This document shows positions 25,814 through 34,637 of a stretch of DNA of 51,779 nt, piece by piece. Every line of letters starts with the position of its first letter. The first letter of the stretch is position 1. The notes under the pieces are model-generated. The model made no database searches. It was not told the DNA's origin and worked only from the letters and a program-made list of their open reading frames with translations. The DNA is taken from contig JBGPTF010000021.1 in the NCBI GenBank assembly GCA_041490445.1, positions 1 to 51,779 of the forward strand, in the 5' to 3' direction. Made by a program: the position numbers and the translations under genes. Source of the stretch: JBGPTF01 sp041490445. Lineage in GTDB: Bacteria > Acidobacteriota > Terriglobia > Acidiferrales > UBA7541.

Positions 25814-25878
25814 TACAAGCGAGTCTGAGAACCGACGCAGCTGTCTCTCGACTGACCTAGTTCGCAACCACTCCGGGC

Positions 25879-25884
25879 TATAAT
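25879..25884 (+). promoter_or_regulatory. -10 element (TATAAT) upstream of selD
   Basis: TATAAT lies 32 bases before the TTG start, in the 14-mer GGCTATAATCATCG, which also occurs before rpsP. No convincing -35. Confidence 0.45.
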
Positions 25885-25916
25885 CATCGAATTCTGAAGC
25901 AGGGAGGGAAACACCC

Positions 25917-26978
25917 TTGGCAGAGGCCGTCAAGCTCACGGCTGCGGCTAAGGCCGCCGGTTGAGCGGCCAAATTGAGTCCCAGTCTGCTGGACTCTGTT
26001 CTGAAGAAGCTGCCGCGTCCGAATGATCCCAAGTTGCTGGTTGGCTTTGAGACCAGCGACGACGCAGGGGTGTATCAACTCAACGATGAGCTGGCCCTGG
26101 TCCAAACGGTAGATTTCCTGACGCCGATTGCGGATGACCCATTCGTTTATGGCCAGATCGCCGCGGCCAATTCACTCAGCGACGTGTATGCAATGGGAGG
26201 CCGGCCGCTTTCCGCTCTTTCGATTGTCGGTTTCCCACCCTCCGGTACGCCTGAAATTCTCGAACAGATCTTGCGGGGCGGCCTTTCGAAAATGGACGAG
26301 GCGAACTGCACGGTGGTTGGGGGACATTCGATCCGCGACGAGGAGCTGAAATTCGGATACGCCGTCACCGGGCTGGTCCATCCGCAGCGCATCTGGCGCA
26401 ATGTGGGCGCGCAACCGGGCGACGTCCTGCTGCTCACGAAGGCGATCGGCACGGGGGTGATCGCCACGGCGCTCAAGCAGGGCCATGCCTCGATCGAATC
26501 GGTAGAAGCGGCGAACCATTCGATGATGCAGTTGAATCGAACCGCTGCCGATGCGTTGATGGAGTTGCAGGAGACTCGGGGAAGCGATGGCCCCGTTCAC
26601 GCGGTGACGGATGTCACCGGCTTCGGCCTGCTGGGCCACGCCCGCGAGATGGCGATCGGCAGTGATGTTTCGTTCCGGATTGATTCCACGTGCGTCGAGT
26701 ACCTTCCCGGCGCAAGGGAAGCGGCAAGAGCAGGCTTCTTTTCGGGCGGATTGAAAAATAACCGGGAGTTTTTGGAGGGCTGTGTCGGATTCCTTGATCG
26801 AGTTTCGGATGAGTATCGGAACCTTTTGTTCGATCCCCAGACTTCAGGGGGCTTGCTTGTGGCGGTCGCCGCAGATGCCCTTCAGGATGCTCACCAGCTG
26901 CTGAGTGATCGCGGTGTGGCGGCTCGACCGATTGGGGCGGTGTTTGCGAAGCGTTCTCCGTTGCTCGAGGTCGCCTGA
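25917..26978 (+). CDS. selD: Selenide, water dikinase, itself a selenoprotein (Sec16 at TGA 25962)
   Basis: Protein of 353 residues making selenophosphate from selenide and ATP. Translation from TTG 25917 (GGGAGGG upstream) reads AEAVKLTAAAKAAG, then TGA (25962-25964), then AAKLSPSLLDSVL. In SelD the catalytic Cys sits in exactly this GC(A/G)xK context, so TGA encodes selenocysteine 16. The rest is complete: DDAGVYQL, ALVQTVDFLTPIADDPF, ANSLSDVYAMGG and the C-terminal DPQTSGGLL. A start after the TGA (TTG 25974) would lose the active site. A hairpin 11 nt past the TGA is a good SECIS candidate. The host must have SelA, SelB and tRNA-Sec, not in this window. Confidence 0.94.
25976..25996 (+). 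promoter_or_regulatory. SECIS-like hairpin after the selD TGA
   Basis: GAGTC-C-CAG (25976-25984) pairs with CTGGACTC (25989-25996) with one bulged C and the loop TCTG. It begins 11 nt after the TGA; its apical part, AGTCTGC, resembles the E. coli fdhF loop GGTCTGC. Bacterial SECIS elements lie at this distance inside the reading frame and bind SelB. Confidence 0.65.
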
Positions 26979-27020
26979 GGACGCCGCCATCGTGTACACT
27001 TTCCGTCTTTAGCTTCTTCC

Positions 27021-28238
27021 ATGGATCCCCTTACTCACGTCATCACCGGCGCCTTACTGGGCAAAGCCTATTTTTCGGAACAGCCGGGAGAAGAGCCGGG
27101 CCGCGTCGCTGTTCTTGCGGTAACCCTCGGCTCTGTTTTTCCAGACGTCGACTTCCTTATCGAGTTTTTCAGCCAAGATCCGCTAGCGATCGCGCGCTAT
27201 CACCGGGGATTCACGCACTCTTTTTTCGGTCTGCCGCTGTTTGCTGCTGTCCTGGCCTGGCTGACGCTCTGGTGGCAACGCCGTCACGGCCGCGCGAGCC
27301 CTTCCGGGTGGGTGCTCTTCGCGGCGTATGCTGTTGGCATTGCCAGCCATATCCTTCTGGACGGGATGACGACCTTCGGGACGCGCCTGTGGAATCCCTT
27401 CTCTCATGACCGCGTGGCCTGGGACTTGTTGTTCATCATAGACCTCACCTTGACCACCATCGTTCTGGTCCCGCAGGTCGCCGCGTGGATCTATCGTTCT
27501 ACGACATATTATCGCCGCCGCGCCGTCCGGATGTGGGCGGCCGGCAGCCTGGCAACTCTGGCCGTGTGGGGCTTGCTGCGCGCCGTAGGATTCCCGTTTG
27601 CGCTGTGGTTCGTCGCGACGGCCAGCGTTTTGATGGCCGCGCTCTTCTTTCTGCCGCCGCGGAGCGGATGGGAATTCCGCTGGACGCGCGGGCGCTGGTG
27701 TCGCGCCGGCGTGTATGCCATGTTCGCGTATCTCCTGGCTTGCGGCGCAGCGCATCACGCGGCCCTGGCGCGCGTCCAAACATTTGCAGCCGAACGCGGA
27801 ATCGCCGTCGAACGCGTGGGCGCGCTTCCGTTGCCACCATCACTGCTCGACTGGGCGGGACTGATCCGCACGCCGGACGGCGTGTATCGGTCGCGGTTCG
27901 ACTTGCGCGATACGCAGGCGCCCGCATTTCAATTCGAAGCCGACTCGGCACCGAACCGCTACATTGCCGCTGCCCGGGAACTCCCGGACGTTGCCACGTT
28001 TCTGTGGTTTGCACGCTTCCCGACCATTCACTACGCGGAGCGTGGCGGCTACGAGTTTATTGATTTTAGCGATCAACGCTTTTTCCGCTCGGGCCGAGGC
28101 GGACCGATCCCATTCACGTTTCGCGTGATTCTGAATCAACAAGGAAAACTGGTGGAAAAAGGCTGGACCGGAGCCATGACGTATCCCCGTACCCGGAAGA
28201 TCAAGGACATTCCCGAACCAGCGGCGAAACCGCAATGA
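27021..28238 (+). CDS. YdjM-like membrane-bound metal-dependent hydrolase
   Basis: Protein of 405 residues. The N-terminus MDPLTHVITGALLGKAYF, the FPDVDFLIEFF motif and YHRGFTHSFF with later SHILLDGMTTFGT are the His/Asp pattern of the YdjM/DUF457 family of membrane hydrolases. About seven membrane segments follow up to residue 250, then a soluble C-terminal domain of about 150 residues. Substrate unknown. Its stop overlaps the start of the phosphoesterase gene (ATGA). Confidence 0.88.
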   Translation: MDPLTHVITGALLGKAYFSEQPGEEPGRVAVLAVTLGSVFPDVDFLIEFFSQDPLAIARYHRGFTHSFFGLPLFAAVLAWLTLWWQRRHGRASPSGWVLFAAYAVGIASHILLDGMTTFGTRLWNPFSHDRVAWDLLFIIDLTLTTIVLVPQVAAWIYRSTTYYRRRAVRMWAAGSLATLAVWGLLRAVGFPFALWFVATASVLMAALFFLPPRSGWEFRWTRGRWCRAGVYAMFAYLLACGAAHHAALARVQTFAAERGIAVERVGALPLPPSLLDWAGLIRTPDGVYRSRFDLRDTQAPAFQFEADSAPNRYIAAARELPDVATFLWFARFPTIHYAERGGYEFIDFSDQRFFRSGRGGPIPFTFRVILNQQGKLVEKGWTGAMTYPRTRKIKDIPEPAAKPQ

Positions 28239-28828
28239 AGGTTCTCGTCTTCAGCGATATTCATGGCGACACGCGCGCCCTGGAGCGGCTGCTCGTGCAG
28301 TCGGCGGATCTTTATATCTCGGCAGGCGATCTTTCGACGTTCGGCCGCGGCCTTGCTCCGTGCGGGGAATTGCTTCGTCCCCTTGGCAATCGCTGCTGGG
28401 TATTGCCCGGCAATCATGAGACACAGGAAGAAGTGTGCGAGTTCTGCGCGCGCTATGATCTGGCGGAATTTCACCGGCAGGTGCGTGAGATCGGCGGCAT
28501 CCGATGGGCCGGCCTGGGCTACAGCAATCCGACGCCGTTCAATACACCGGGCGAATACACGGAAAAAGAGATTGAGCAGGCGCTCGCCGCGTTTGACGGC
28601 TTGAGCCCGCTGAATCTGGTGGTCCATTTCCCGCCACATGGCACGCAACTCGATCAGGTCGGCCCCGGCAAACACGCTGGCAGCCGCGTCCTGCGCGCGT
28701 GGGTCGAGCGCGAGCAGCCGGCTTCCCTTTTTTGCGGCCACATCCACGAATGCGCCGGCAAGTCCGATCGCCTCGGCGCGACGCAGTGCTTCAACGTGGG
28801 CAAAGCGGGATATTTGTTCGAGGCATAG
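28235..28828 (+). CDS. Metallophosphoesterase (calcineurin-like)
   Basis: Protein of 197 residues with the five metal motifs in order: FSDIHGD (DxH), AGDLS (GD), PGNHE (GNHE), VHFPPHG (H) and CGHIHE (GHxH). Two-metal phosphodiesterase or phosphatase of the YfcE/MJ0936-like group. Overlaps the YdjM-like gene by four bases, so the two are coupled. Confidence 0.92.
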   Translation: MKVLVFSDIHGDTRALERLLVQSADLYISAGDLSTFGRGLAPCGELLRPLGNRCWVLPGNHETQEEVCEFCARYDLAEFHRQVREIGGIRWAGLGYSNPTPFNTPGEYTEKEIEQALAAFDGLSPLNLVVHFPPHGTQLDQVGPGKHAGSRVLRAWVEREQPASLFCGHIHECAGKSDRLGATQCFNVGKAGYLFEA

Positions 28829-28866
28829 CCCACCCCGCAGAACGCTCCGGTCTGACCGCCTCGAAG

Positions 28867-29385
28867 CTATTTCTTTTCGGTGGGGTAGATGACCAGATAC
28901 CGCTGATCGCCGGAGCCTTCACTTTCGGTGCGGATGCCGGACGCTCCGGTTAATTCAAGATGGATCAGGCGGCGTTCGCGTGAAGGCATGGGATTGAAGC
29001 GGAAAGGCTGGTGCGTTTCGCGGACGCGCTGCGCCGCCACGCGCGCCGACAACTTCAACTCCTCGAGGCGTATGGCGCGATAGTCGCCGGAATCAAGACG
29101 AATGTGATCGTAGAAGCGCGGCTCGAGCCCGAGCCAGCGCACAGCCAGATATTCCAAGGCCAGGAGCAATTCGCCCTGCCTGCCGAGAAGCAAATCCTGG
29201 TCCGGGCCGCTGAAATCGACGACCAACTCCGGTGATTCGCTTTCGCCCGACTTCGGGGCGGCTTCGGAAATCGCGTAGCGCAGCTCAAAGTGCATTTCCC
29301 GCAGCGCCAAATCAAGGAAGCGCCGGAGCTCCTCGGTAAGGGGAGCCATGTCGAGCCTGCCATCGCGAATAAATCGTTGCGTCAT
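28867..29385 (-). CDS. khpB: Jag/KhpB RNA-binding protein (KH and R3H domains)
   Basis: Protein of 172 residues. The KH region contains LLLGRQGELLLALEYLAVRW (GxxG-type loop) and is followed by the R3H domain ending in ALRVRETHQPFRF-like sequence, MPSRERRLIHLEL and the tail LVIYPTEKK. KhpB partners with KhpA, whose gene is at 34638. It is the last gene of the rpmH-rnpA-yidD-yidC block, its usual place, 46 nt after yidC. Confidence 0.92.
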   Translation of the reverse strand: MTQRFIRDGRLDMAPLTEELRRFLDLALREMHFELRYAISEAAPKSGESESPELVVDFSGPDQDLLLGRQGELLLALEYLAVRWLGLEPRFYDHIRLDSGDYRAIRLEELKLSARVAAQRVRETHQPFRFNPMPSRERRLIHLELTGASGIRTESEGSGDQRYLVIYPTEKK

Positions 29386-29431
29386 CTCTTTTTCTCCGGT
29401 TCTCCATCCGGAGCAAATGCATTCGAATGAT

Positions 29432-31117
29432 TTAACGCTTCTTGCTGCTGCGGCCCTTTGCCGGGAGGGGATCGGTGCGATTCAGATACCATTGCTGCCC
29501 AATGCCGACCAGGTTGCTCGTGAAAATGTAGAGTACGAGTCCGCAGGATACGGGGAAAAAGAAGAACATGCCGCCGAACATCACCGGCATCAGCGTCATC
29601 ATCTTTTGCTGCGCCGGGTCGGTGATGGTCTGCGGGGTCATTTTCTGCATGAGCCACATCGTGAGCGCCATCAGGATCGTGAGAATGAAGTAGGGATCGC
29701 GCCCGGATAGGTCGTGAATCCACAGAATCCATGGGGCCTGGCGCAACTCAATGGCCGACCCCAGCATGCGATAAAATGCGATCCAGACGGGAAATTGCAG
29801 CAGCATCGGAATGCAGCTCCCCATCGGATTGATTCCTTCGCGCTGATAGATGGCCATCATCTCTTCGTTCATTTTCCGCTTGCGCGGATCCGTCATCGAA
29901 TACTTGGCATATTTCTGCTTGAGGGCCTCGACCTCCGGCGCCACTTTCTGCATCCGCTGCATCGAGCGCCAGCTCTTCACCTTCAGCGGGAAGAGCGCCA
30001 TATTGATCGCCAGGGTCACGAAGATAATCGCCCAGCCATAATTCGGAATGAAGCGGTAAATCCATTTCAAGATTTCAAGAAGCGGCTTGGCAATGAGTCC
30101 GAACCAGCCGAATTGCACCAGTTCTTCCAGCGGGGGATGGAGGCCATTGAGCTGCGTAAGGTCCTTCGGACCCACGTAAACACGGACGTCGAAAGGACCC
30201 TCGGTGGACGCGCCCGCAGCCATTTGTGCGACGGTTTCCTTAGCGGGCTTCTCGTCCTGCACGACATCGCGCTCATTGGCCCAGTGCAGCAGTTGCAGAG
30301 CGGAATCGCCAGGCAGAAATGCGGCGGTGAAGAATTTGTCTTCAATGCCCGTGTAATCGAGCGGCCCTGTCTGCAGCGCCCTTTCTTCGGGATGCCCGGA
30401 AGCGCCGAGCTTCTTGCCCGGCAGCAGCGTAAGTTTTCCGCCGGCGGAATAGAACACATTCACCTGGAGCGCCGCCTGATAGACGGTCGTATCGCCGAAG
30501 CCGCCCCGCCAGGCAATCGCCGCCGGGAGAGGCCGGCCATCGAGCGCCACGGAGGTCTCGAGCTCGAGCACATAGCTCTCGGCGAATTTCAATTTCTTCC
30601 TGACGGCGAAATGGCCATCACTCCATTCGAACGTGACCTCGGCCGGAGCCTTGAGGGCCGTTTCCGGAGGCGAGACACGATACAGCACCGAATTCGCCGC
30701 CGACTCCTGCTTCGGGTCGCCAAGCGCCAGCGAAAGCGGCCAGCCGCCGAGCTGTTCGGCTGCCTTCGCGTTCACGAGGTCGAGCGTGCGCGGTGGCTTC
30801 TGGTCGTCTTTGTACTTTTTGAGCTGCCAGCTGCGAACCACCCCTCCGCGATTCGACAGTTCGACGCGATAGAGAACGCTCTCGACGACGATCGTTTTTT
30901 CCTGCTTCTCCGTTTCCACTGCGACAACGGGGAGCGCGGCCACCGCTGAGACGGAGGGAGCCTGCTTCTCCGCAGGAGGAGATTTCAACTCGGCCGAGGT
31001 TGGAATCGGTTTGGGCGGGGGTTCAGGCGGCTTGAAATAACGGCTCCAAACGAGCAGGACGAGCAGGGACAGAACGAAAGCCAGCAGGGCGCGGGTCTCA
31101 TTCGAGAATTCCTTCAC
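29432..31117 (-). CDS. yidC: Membrane protein insertase YidC
   Basis: Protein of 561 residues of the Gram-negative type: N-terminal membrane anchor (ALLAFVLSLLVLLVWSRYF), a large periplasmic domain (about 50-330) and the conserved insertase core (PNYGWAIIFVTLAINMALFP, LKQKYAKYSMTDPRKR, GINPMGSCIPMLLQFPVWIA). GTG 31117 gives the usual VKEFSNETRALLA start and overlaps the yidD end by four bases. The C-terminal tail is Lys/Arg-rich and may touch ribosomes. Confidence 0.95.
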   Translation of the reverse strand: MKEFSNETRALLAFVLSLLVLLVWSRYFKPPEPPPKPIPTSAELKSPPAEKQAPSVSAVAALPVVAVETEKQEKTIVVESVLYRVELSNRGGVVRSWQLKKYKDDQKPPRTLDLVNAKAAEQLGGWPLSLALGDPKQESAANSVLYRVSPPETALKAPAEVTFEWSDGHFAVRKKLKFAESYVLELETSVALDGRPLPAAIAWRGGFGDTTVYQAALQVNVFYSAGGKLTLLPGKKLGASGHPEERALQTGPLDYTGIEDKFFTAAFLPGDSALQLLHWANERDVVQDEKPAKETVAQMAAGASTEGPFDVRVYVGPKDLTQLNGLHPPLEELVQFGWFGLIAKPLLEILKWIYRFIPNYGWAIIFVTLAINMALFPLKVKSWRSMQRMQKVAPEVEALKQKYAKYSMTDPRKRKMNEEMMAIYQREGINPMGSCIPMLLQFPVWIAFYRMLGSAIELRQAPWILWIHDLSGRDPYFILTILMALTMWLMQKMTPQTITDPAQQKMMTLMPVMFGGMFFFFPVSCGLVLYIFTSNLVGIGQQWYLNRTDPLPAKGRSSKKR

Positions 31118-31476
31118 CGCTCGCCCCTTCCCAGTTTCGGTACCGGATCGTAGCCTCCCGGCGAAAACGGCCGGCAGCGCAACAGCCGGCGCAGCGCGAG
31201 CCACGCGCCGCGGCGCGCGCCCCAGCGCTCAATGGCTCCATAAGCGTAATTCGAGCAGGAAGGATAAAACCGGCAGGCGGCCCCGTAGAACGGCGAAAGA
31301 AAAGCCTGATACGCGCGCAGGAAAGCCAGCAGCAGGCGCGCCGGCGCGCCCCCGTGCGGCGGCCTTAGGGCCGCGCCGTTCGCGTCGCGCTGTGAATCAG
31401 TTCGATCAATTCCGCGGCCAGCGATGAAAACGTCGCTCTGGCGACCGAGCTGCGTGGATGTATGATTATGTCCCAT
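31114..31476 (-). CDS. yidD: Membrane protein insertion efficiency factor YidD
   Basis: The conserved part is LLLAFLRAYQAFLSPFYGAA, CRFYPSCSNYAYGAIER, RRLLRCRPFSPGGYDPVP, about 73 residues, coded by 31114-31335. The only ATG in frame is at 31476 and adds 47 residues that overlap rnpA; they do not look like YidD. No ATG, GTG or TTG lies nearer, so the real start may be CTG 31335. YidD helps YidC-dependent insertion and this position between rnpA and yidC is canonical. Confidence 0.85.
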   Translation of the reverse strand: MGHNHTSTQLGRQSDVFIAGRGIDRTDSQRDANGAALRPPHGGAPARLLLAFLRAYQAFLSPFYGAACRFYPSCSNYAYGAIERWGARRGAWLALRRLLRCRPFSPGGYDPVPKLGRGER

Positions 31477-31685
31477 CCCGGGGGAATCTCCTGGCGATTT
31501 TGCCGCAGGATTTCGCGGACGCGGCGCCGAATCCGGTTGCGCACGACCGCCCCGCCCAGCGCCTTCTTCACGCTCTGACCGAAACGGCTCAGTTCACGGC
31601 CGTTCGGGCGGCAAAAAACGACAAACGAAGGGCTTGCCCGCCGCTGGCCGTCGCGATACACCGCTTCGAATTCGGGGCGATGCAC
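31365..31685 (-). CDS. rnpA: Ribonuclease P protein component
   Basis: Protein of 106 or more residues, the protein subunit of RNase P that matures tRNA 5' ends. The RNR motif is clear (KKALGGAVVRNRIRRRVREI). From GTG 31685 the N-terminus is HRPEFEAVYRDGQRR. Upstream in the same frame RLTYPRAARLV also looks like RnpA, so the true start may be a non-standard codon nearer the rpmH stop at 31720. Confidence 0.92.
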   Translation of the reverse strand: MHRPEFEAVYRDGQRRASPSFVVFCRPNGRELSRFGQSVKKALGGAVVRNRIRRRVREILRQNRQEIPPGWDIIIHPRSSVARATFSSLAAELIELIHSATRTARP

Positions 31686-31719
31686 CAGGCGCGCCGCGCG
31701 GGGATACGTCAGCCGCGGA

Positions 31720-31860
31720 CTAGACGGGTGTGAGGCGATGGCGCCCCTTCCTGCGGCGAGCCGCCAGGACTTTCCTCCCGCCTTTCGTTTTCATTCGCGC
31801 GCGAAATCCGTGGGTCTTGTGACGGCGGCGCACTCTGGGCTGAAACGTACGTTTCGGCAA
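31720..31860 (-). CDS. rpmH: 50S ribosomal protein L34
   Basis: Protein of 46 residues from TTG 31860 with GGAGAG upstream. MPKRTFQPRVRRRHKTHGF, RARMKTKGGRKVLAARRRKG and RHRLTPV form a textbook L34 sequence. First gene of the rpmH-rnpA-yidD-yidC-khpB operon. dnaA, often divergent from rpmH, is not here. Confidence 0.97.
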   Translation of the reverse strand: MPKRTFQPRVRRRHKTHGFRARMKTKGGRKVLAARRRKGRHRLTPV

Positions 31861-32190
31861 AGTGGTCTCTCCTTCAGGCTGAGGGCATTCGCGCCCTGTT
31901 ATCCATCAACACGCCAGAACAAAAAATGCACCACAGGAATTCTGCCGCCTGGAGTGCGCGAGCAAAGGAGCCGAACCCTCAGTCCGCACGAAGCATACAA
32001 GCGAAACCGTTAGTGTAGTCGAGCCTCGCAGGTGGGTCAAGAAACGCGTCATTCAGCGTGGGGACAGCATCATCGCTGGATGACGAAACCGCACGAGCAG
32101 CGTCACATAGTGAAGCGTGCACAGGGAACTTTTTTTCTGGAGGCGGCGTACTATCCCTCAGCAACGGTCTTGAATGAAAGGCGGCGCACA
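31861..32190. other. Intergenic region upstream of rpmH
   Basis: In many bacteria this position holds oriC and dnaA. I see no cluster of DnaA boxes; one weak match (TTATCCATC near 31899) is not enough. No RNA gene recognised. Confidence 0.5.
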
Positions 32191-32694
32191 ATGGAAAAGC
32201 GGTCCCTGCTCGACAAGGTGATCGTGGTCTTGTGCCTCATCTGGATCGGCGTCCTATTCGAATCCACCTATTTTGAACGCGACGTGCTCGCCCTGCACAT
32301 CCTGCAATCGCTGATCTATGTCGCCGTAATCTTTCTGAGCCTCCGCCACAGCAAATGGGGCTACGGGATCGGGATTTCGATCGCTGCGCTGTGGAACGCC
32401 TACAACACGAAGTCGGGTTTCGTTTTCAACGCGGGGTTCCATCAGTGGCACCTGTTTCTGACGAGCGGCCACATCACGAATCCGGTCCAATTCGTCGCGC
32501 CGATTGGCTACTTCGCCCACGTGCTGCTGATCGGCGCGCTCCTTTGGGCCTACATCCGGCTGCGTGAAAAATCCGCCTGGGATCCGCTGATCCTGTTGGG
32601 CAGCCTAGCCGGCACGTTTGCTTATTTTCTCGCGTGCATCGCGCTCACGTGGCCGCAGTTCATCCCCCGGATGCGTCATCTGCTCGGCATCTAA
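32191..32694 (+). CDS. Membrane protein of unknown function
   Basis: Unrecognised protein of 167 residues (from ATG 32191, MEKRSLLDK). It has four or five hydrophobic segments: VIVVLCLIWIGVLFEST, ILQSLIYVAVIFLSL, GIGISIAALWNAY, FVAPIGYFAHVLLIGALLW and LGSLAGTFAYFLACIAL. A longer frame to 32032 has non-membrane, Arg/His-rich residues that are probably not translated. No motif recognised. Confidence 0.65.
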   Translation: MEKRSLLDKVIVVLCLIWIGVLFESTYFERDVLALHILQSLIYVAVIFLSLRHSKWGYGIGISIAALWNAYNTKSGFVFNAGFHQWHLFLTSGHITNPVQFVAPIGYFAHVLLIGALLWAYIRLREKSAWDPLILLGSLAGTFAYFLACIALTWPQFIPRMRHLLGI

Positions 32695-32786
32695 AAAGGA
32701 AAGTTCACCGGGCAATTCGCGATTCGCCCCTCATCGGAATTCCCCCTCCTCGTTGCGGATGATCAGCGCAACGCAAGCGCTGCGCG

Positions 32787-32815
32787 TTGACGGTGCCGGA
32801 GCGTCAGCCTAGAAT
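32787..32815 (+). promoter_or_regulatory. Promoter of ffh
   Basis: TTGACG (32787-32792), a 17-base spacer and TAGAAT (32810-32815), 57 bases before the ffh ATG. Probably drives the ffh-rpsP-khpA-rimM-trmD run. Confidence 0.7.
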
Positions 32816-32872
32816 GAAAAATTGCCCCGCTTTCAAAGAAGCTCGCCGGAGGCGGCGCGATGACGCGATACG

Positions 32873-34213
32873 ATGTTTGAGAACCTTACCGATAAGCTCC
32901 AGCGGGTCTTCAAGAACCTCCGCGGCCAGGGCAAGCTCACGGAAGAGCACCTGGACGCGGCGCTGGGCCAGATTCGCGAAGCGCTGCTTGACGGTGACGT
33001 CAACCTCACCGTCGTGGACGAGCTGATCGCCCACATCCGCGAAAAAGCCATCGGCACCGAAGTGCTGCTGCAGCTTTCACCCGACCAGCAGGTCGTGAAG
33101 ATCGTCCGCGATGAGCTGGCCAATTTGCTGGGCCACGAGGCAAAGCCGCAATTCGCTTCGCGCCCGCCGTCCGTGTGGCTCATCGTCGGCCTGCAAGGCT
33201 CCGGCAAGACAACGACCACAGGCAAGCTCGGCAAGTGGCTCGGCGAGCACGGTCACCGCCCCATCGTGGTTTCCACCGACGTCTATCGCCCCGCCGCCCG
33301 GGAGCAGTTGCTGCAGGTTGCCCGCGCCGTCGGCACGCCCTGCTGGCCCGGCGAAGGGACGAACAAGCCGATCGAGATCGTCCGCGGCGCGATGCGTGAA
33401 GCGAAACTTTCCGCTTACGACGTGATTCTGGTGGACACCGCCGGGCGATTGCACATTGACGATGAATTGATGGCCGAACTGGGGGAACTAAAGCGGGAGC
33501 TGGCGCCCGCGGAAATCCTCTTCGTCGCCGACGCCATGATCGGCCAGGATGCGGTGCGCTCCGCGGGCGAATTCCACCGGCGGCTGGGCCTTACGGGCGT
33601 GATGCTGACAAAGCTCGACGGCGATGCCCGCGGCGGTGCGGCGCTTTCGATCCGCAGAGTGACGGGCGCGCCGATCAAGTTCATCGGCGTCGGCGAAAAA
33701 TACGACGCCATCGAGCCCTTTTATCCCGACCGCATCGTCTCGCGCATCCTGGGCATGGGCGATGTCCTCTCGCTCATCGAAAAAGCGCAGCAGACGGTGG
33801 ACGAAAAGAAAGCCCGCGAGCTCGAGCGCAAGCTCCGCCAGAACGATTTCACGCTCGAGGATTTCCGCGACCAGTTGCAGCAGCTCCGCAAGATGGGCTC
33901 GCTCGAGCAGCTCATGGGGATGCTGCCCAAAGTCGGCCCCCTGGCGAAGCTGCCCAAGGACATGCAGGTGGACGAAAAGCGGCTAAAGTCCGTCGAGGCG
34001 ATTATCAATTCGATGACCGCCGACGAACGCGCCGACCACAACCTGATTGACGGCAAGCGCCGCAAGCGCATCGCCCGTGGCAGCGGCACCACCGTCCAGG
34101 AAGTGAACCAGGTGCTGAAGCAATACGCGGACATGCGCAAAATGATCCGCCAGTACGGCAACGCCGCCCGGGGCAAGATGCGCGGCATCGGCAAGCTGGC
34201 CGGGCTATCCTGA
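32873..34213 (+). CDS. ffh: Signal recognition particle protein Ffh
   Basis: Protein of 446 residues with an N domain (NLTDKLQRVFKNLRGQGKLT), a G domain (G1 GLQGSGKTTTTGKL, DTAGR, TKLDGDARGGAAL) and a Met-rich M domain (MGSLEQLMGMLPKVG, then RIARGSGTTVQEVNQVLKQY, the SRP-RNA binding helix). GTPase of SRP; delivers ribosomes to the membrane with FtsY. Head of the ribosome-maturation operon. Confidence 0.97.
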   Translation: MFENLTDKLQRVFKNLRGQGKLTEEHLDAALGQIREALLDGDVNLTVVDELIAHIREKAIGTEVLLQLSPDQQVVKIVRDELANLLGHEAKPQFASRPPSVWLIVGLQGSGKTTTTGKLGKWLGEHGHRPIVVSTDVYRPAAREQLLQVARAVGTPCWPGEGTNKPIEIVRGAMREAKLSAYDVILVDTAGRLHIDDELMAELGELKRELAPAEILFVADAMIGQDAVRSAGEFHRRLGLTGVMLTKLDGDARGGAALSIRRVTGAPIKFIGVGEKYDAIEPFYPDRIVSRILGMGDVLSLIEKAQQTVDEKKARELERKLRQNDFTLEDFRDQLQQLRKMGSLEQLMGMLPKVGPLAKLPKDMQVDEKRLKSVEAIINSMTADERADHNLIDGKRRKRIARGSGTTVQEVNQVLKQYADMRKMIRQYGNAARGKMRGIGKLAGLS

Positions 34214-34267
34214 TTCCTCCCGCCCCGGGGGCCCGATTTCCCGGTTTCTTCCGAGCGGCAGGTCGGC

Positions 34268-34273
34268 TATAAT
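34268..34273 (+). promoter_or_regulatory. -10 element (TATAAT) upstream of rpsP
   Basis: TATAAT lies 31 bases before rpsP in the same 14-mer as before selD (GGCTATAATCATCG). No good -35. It may be a secondary promoter inside the operon. Confidence 0.4.
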
Positions 34274-34304
34274 CATCGCCCGTTAGAACAGGAGGAATTA
34301 CAGA

Positions 34305-34544
34305 GTGCTCGCGATTCGCCTGGCTCGTATCGGAAAGAAGAAGAGGCCGTTTTACCGCGTCGTGGTGACGGAGAAGACCCGCCCGCGGAATGGCCGGTTT
34401 GTCGAGATTGTGGGTACGTATGACCCGCTGAAAAAGCCCGCCGAAGTCAAATTGGATGCCGAGCGAATCAAGTACTGGCTCGGCTGCGGCGCCCAGCCCA
34501 GCGATACCGTCCGCAGCTTCCTACGCAACCAAAAGATTGCTTAG
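34305..34544 (+). CDS. rpsP: 30S ribosomal protein S16
   Basis: Protein of 79 residues from GTG 34305 (GGAGG upstream). LAIRLARIGKKKRPFYRVVV, RNGRFVEIVGTYDP and LDAERIKYWLGCGAQPSDTV are the S16 signature. The standard ffh-rpsP-khpA-rimM-trmD-rplS order follows. Confidence 0.97.
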   Translation: MLAIRLARIGKKKRPFYRVVVTEKTRPRNGRFVEIVGTYDPLKKPAEVKLDAERIKYWLGCGAQPSDTVRSFLRNQKIA

Positions 34545-34637
34545 GGCGTCGAATTTTAGAGAGACTCATTTTCATTGCTCCAGATCACGCTCCAGCGGTT
34601 TTTGCCGCCGCAGTCGGCGTGCCCCAGGAGAGACGCC

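Noticed and set aside
31460..31490. AGGAG plus ATG at 31476 as a real yidD start
   Set aside because: The AGGAG lies in codons of the conserved rnpA region (QEIPPG), and the added 47 residues do not resemble YidD; kept only as the outer limit of the frame.
31861..32190. oriC next to rpmH
   Set aside because: Only one weak DnaA-box-like word, no AT-rich unwinding region and no dnaA gene.
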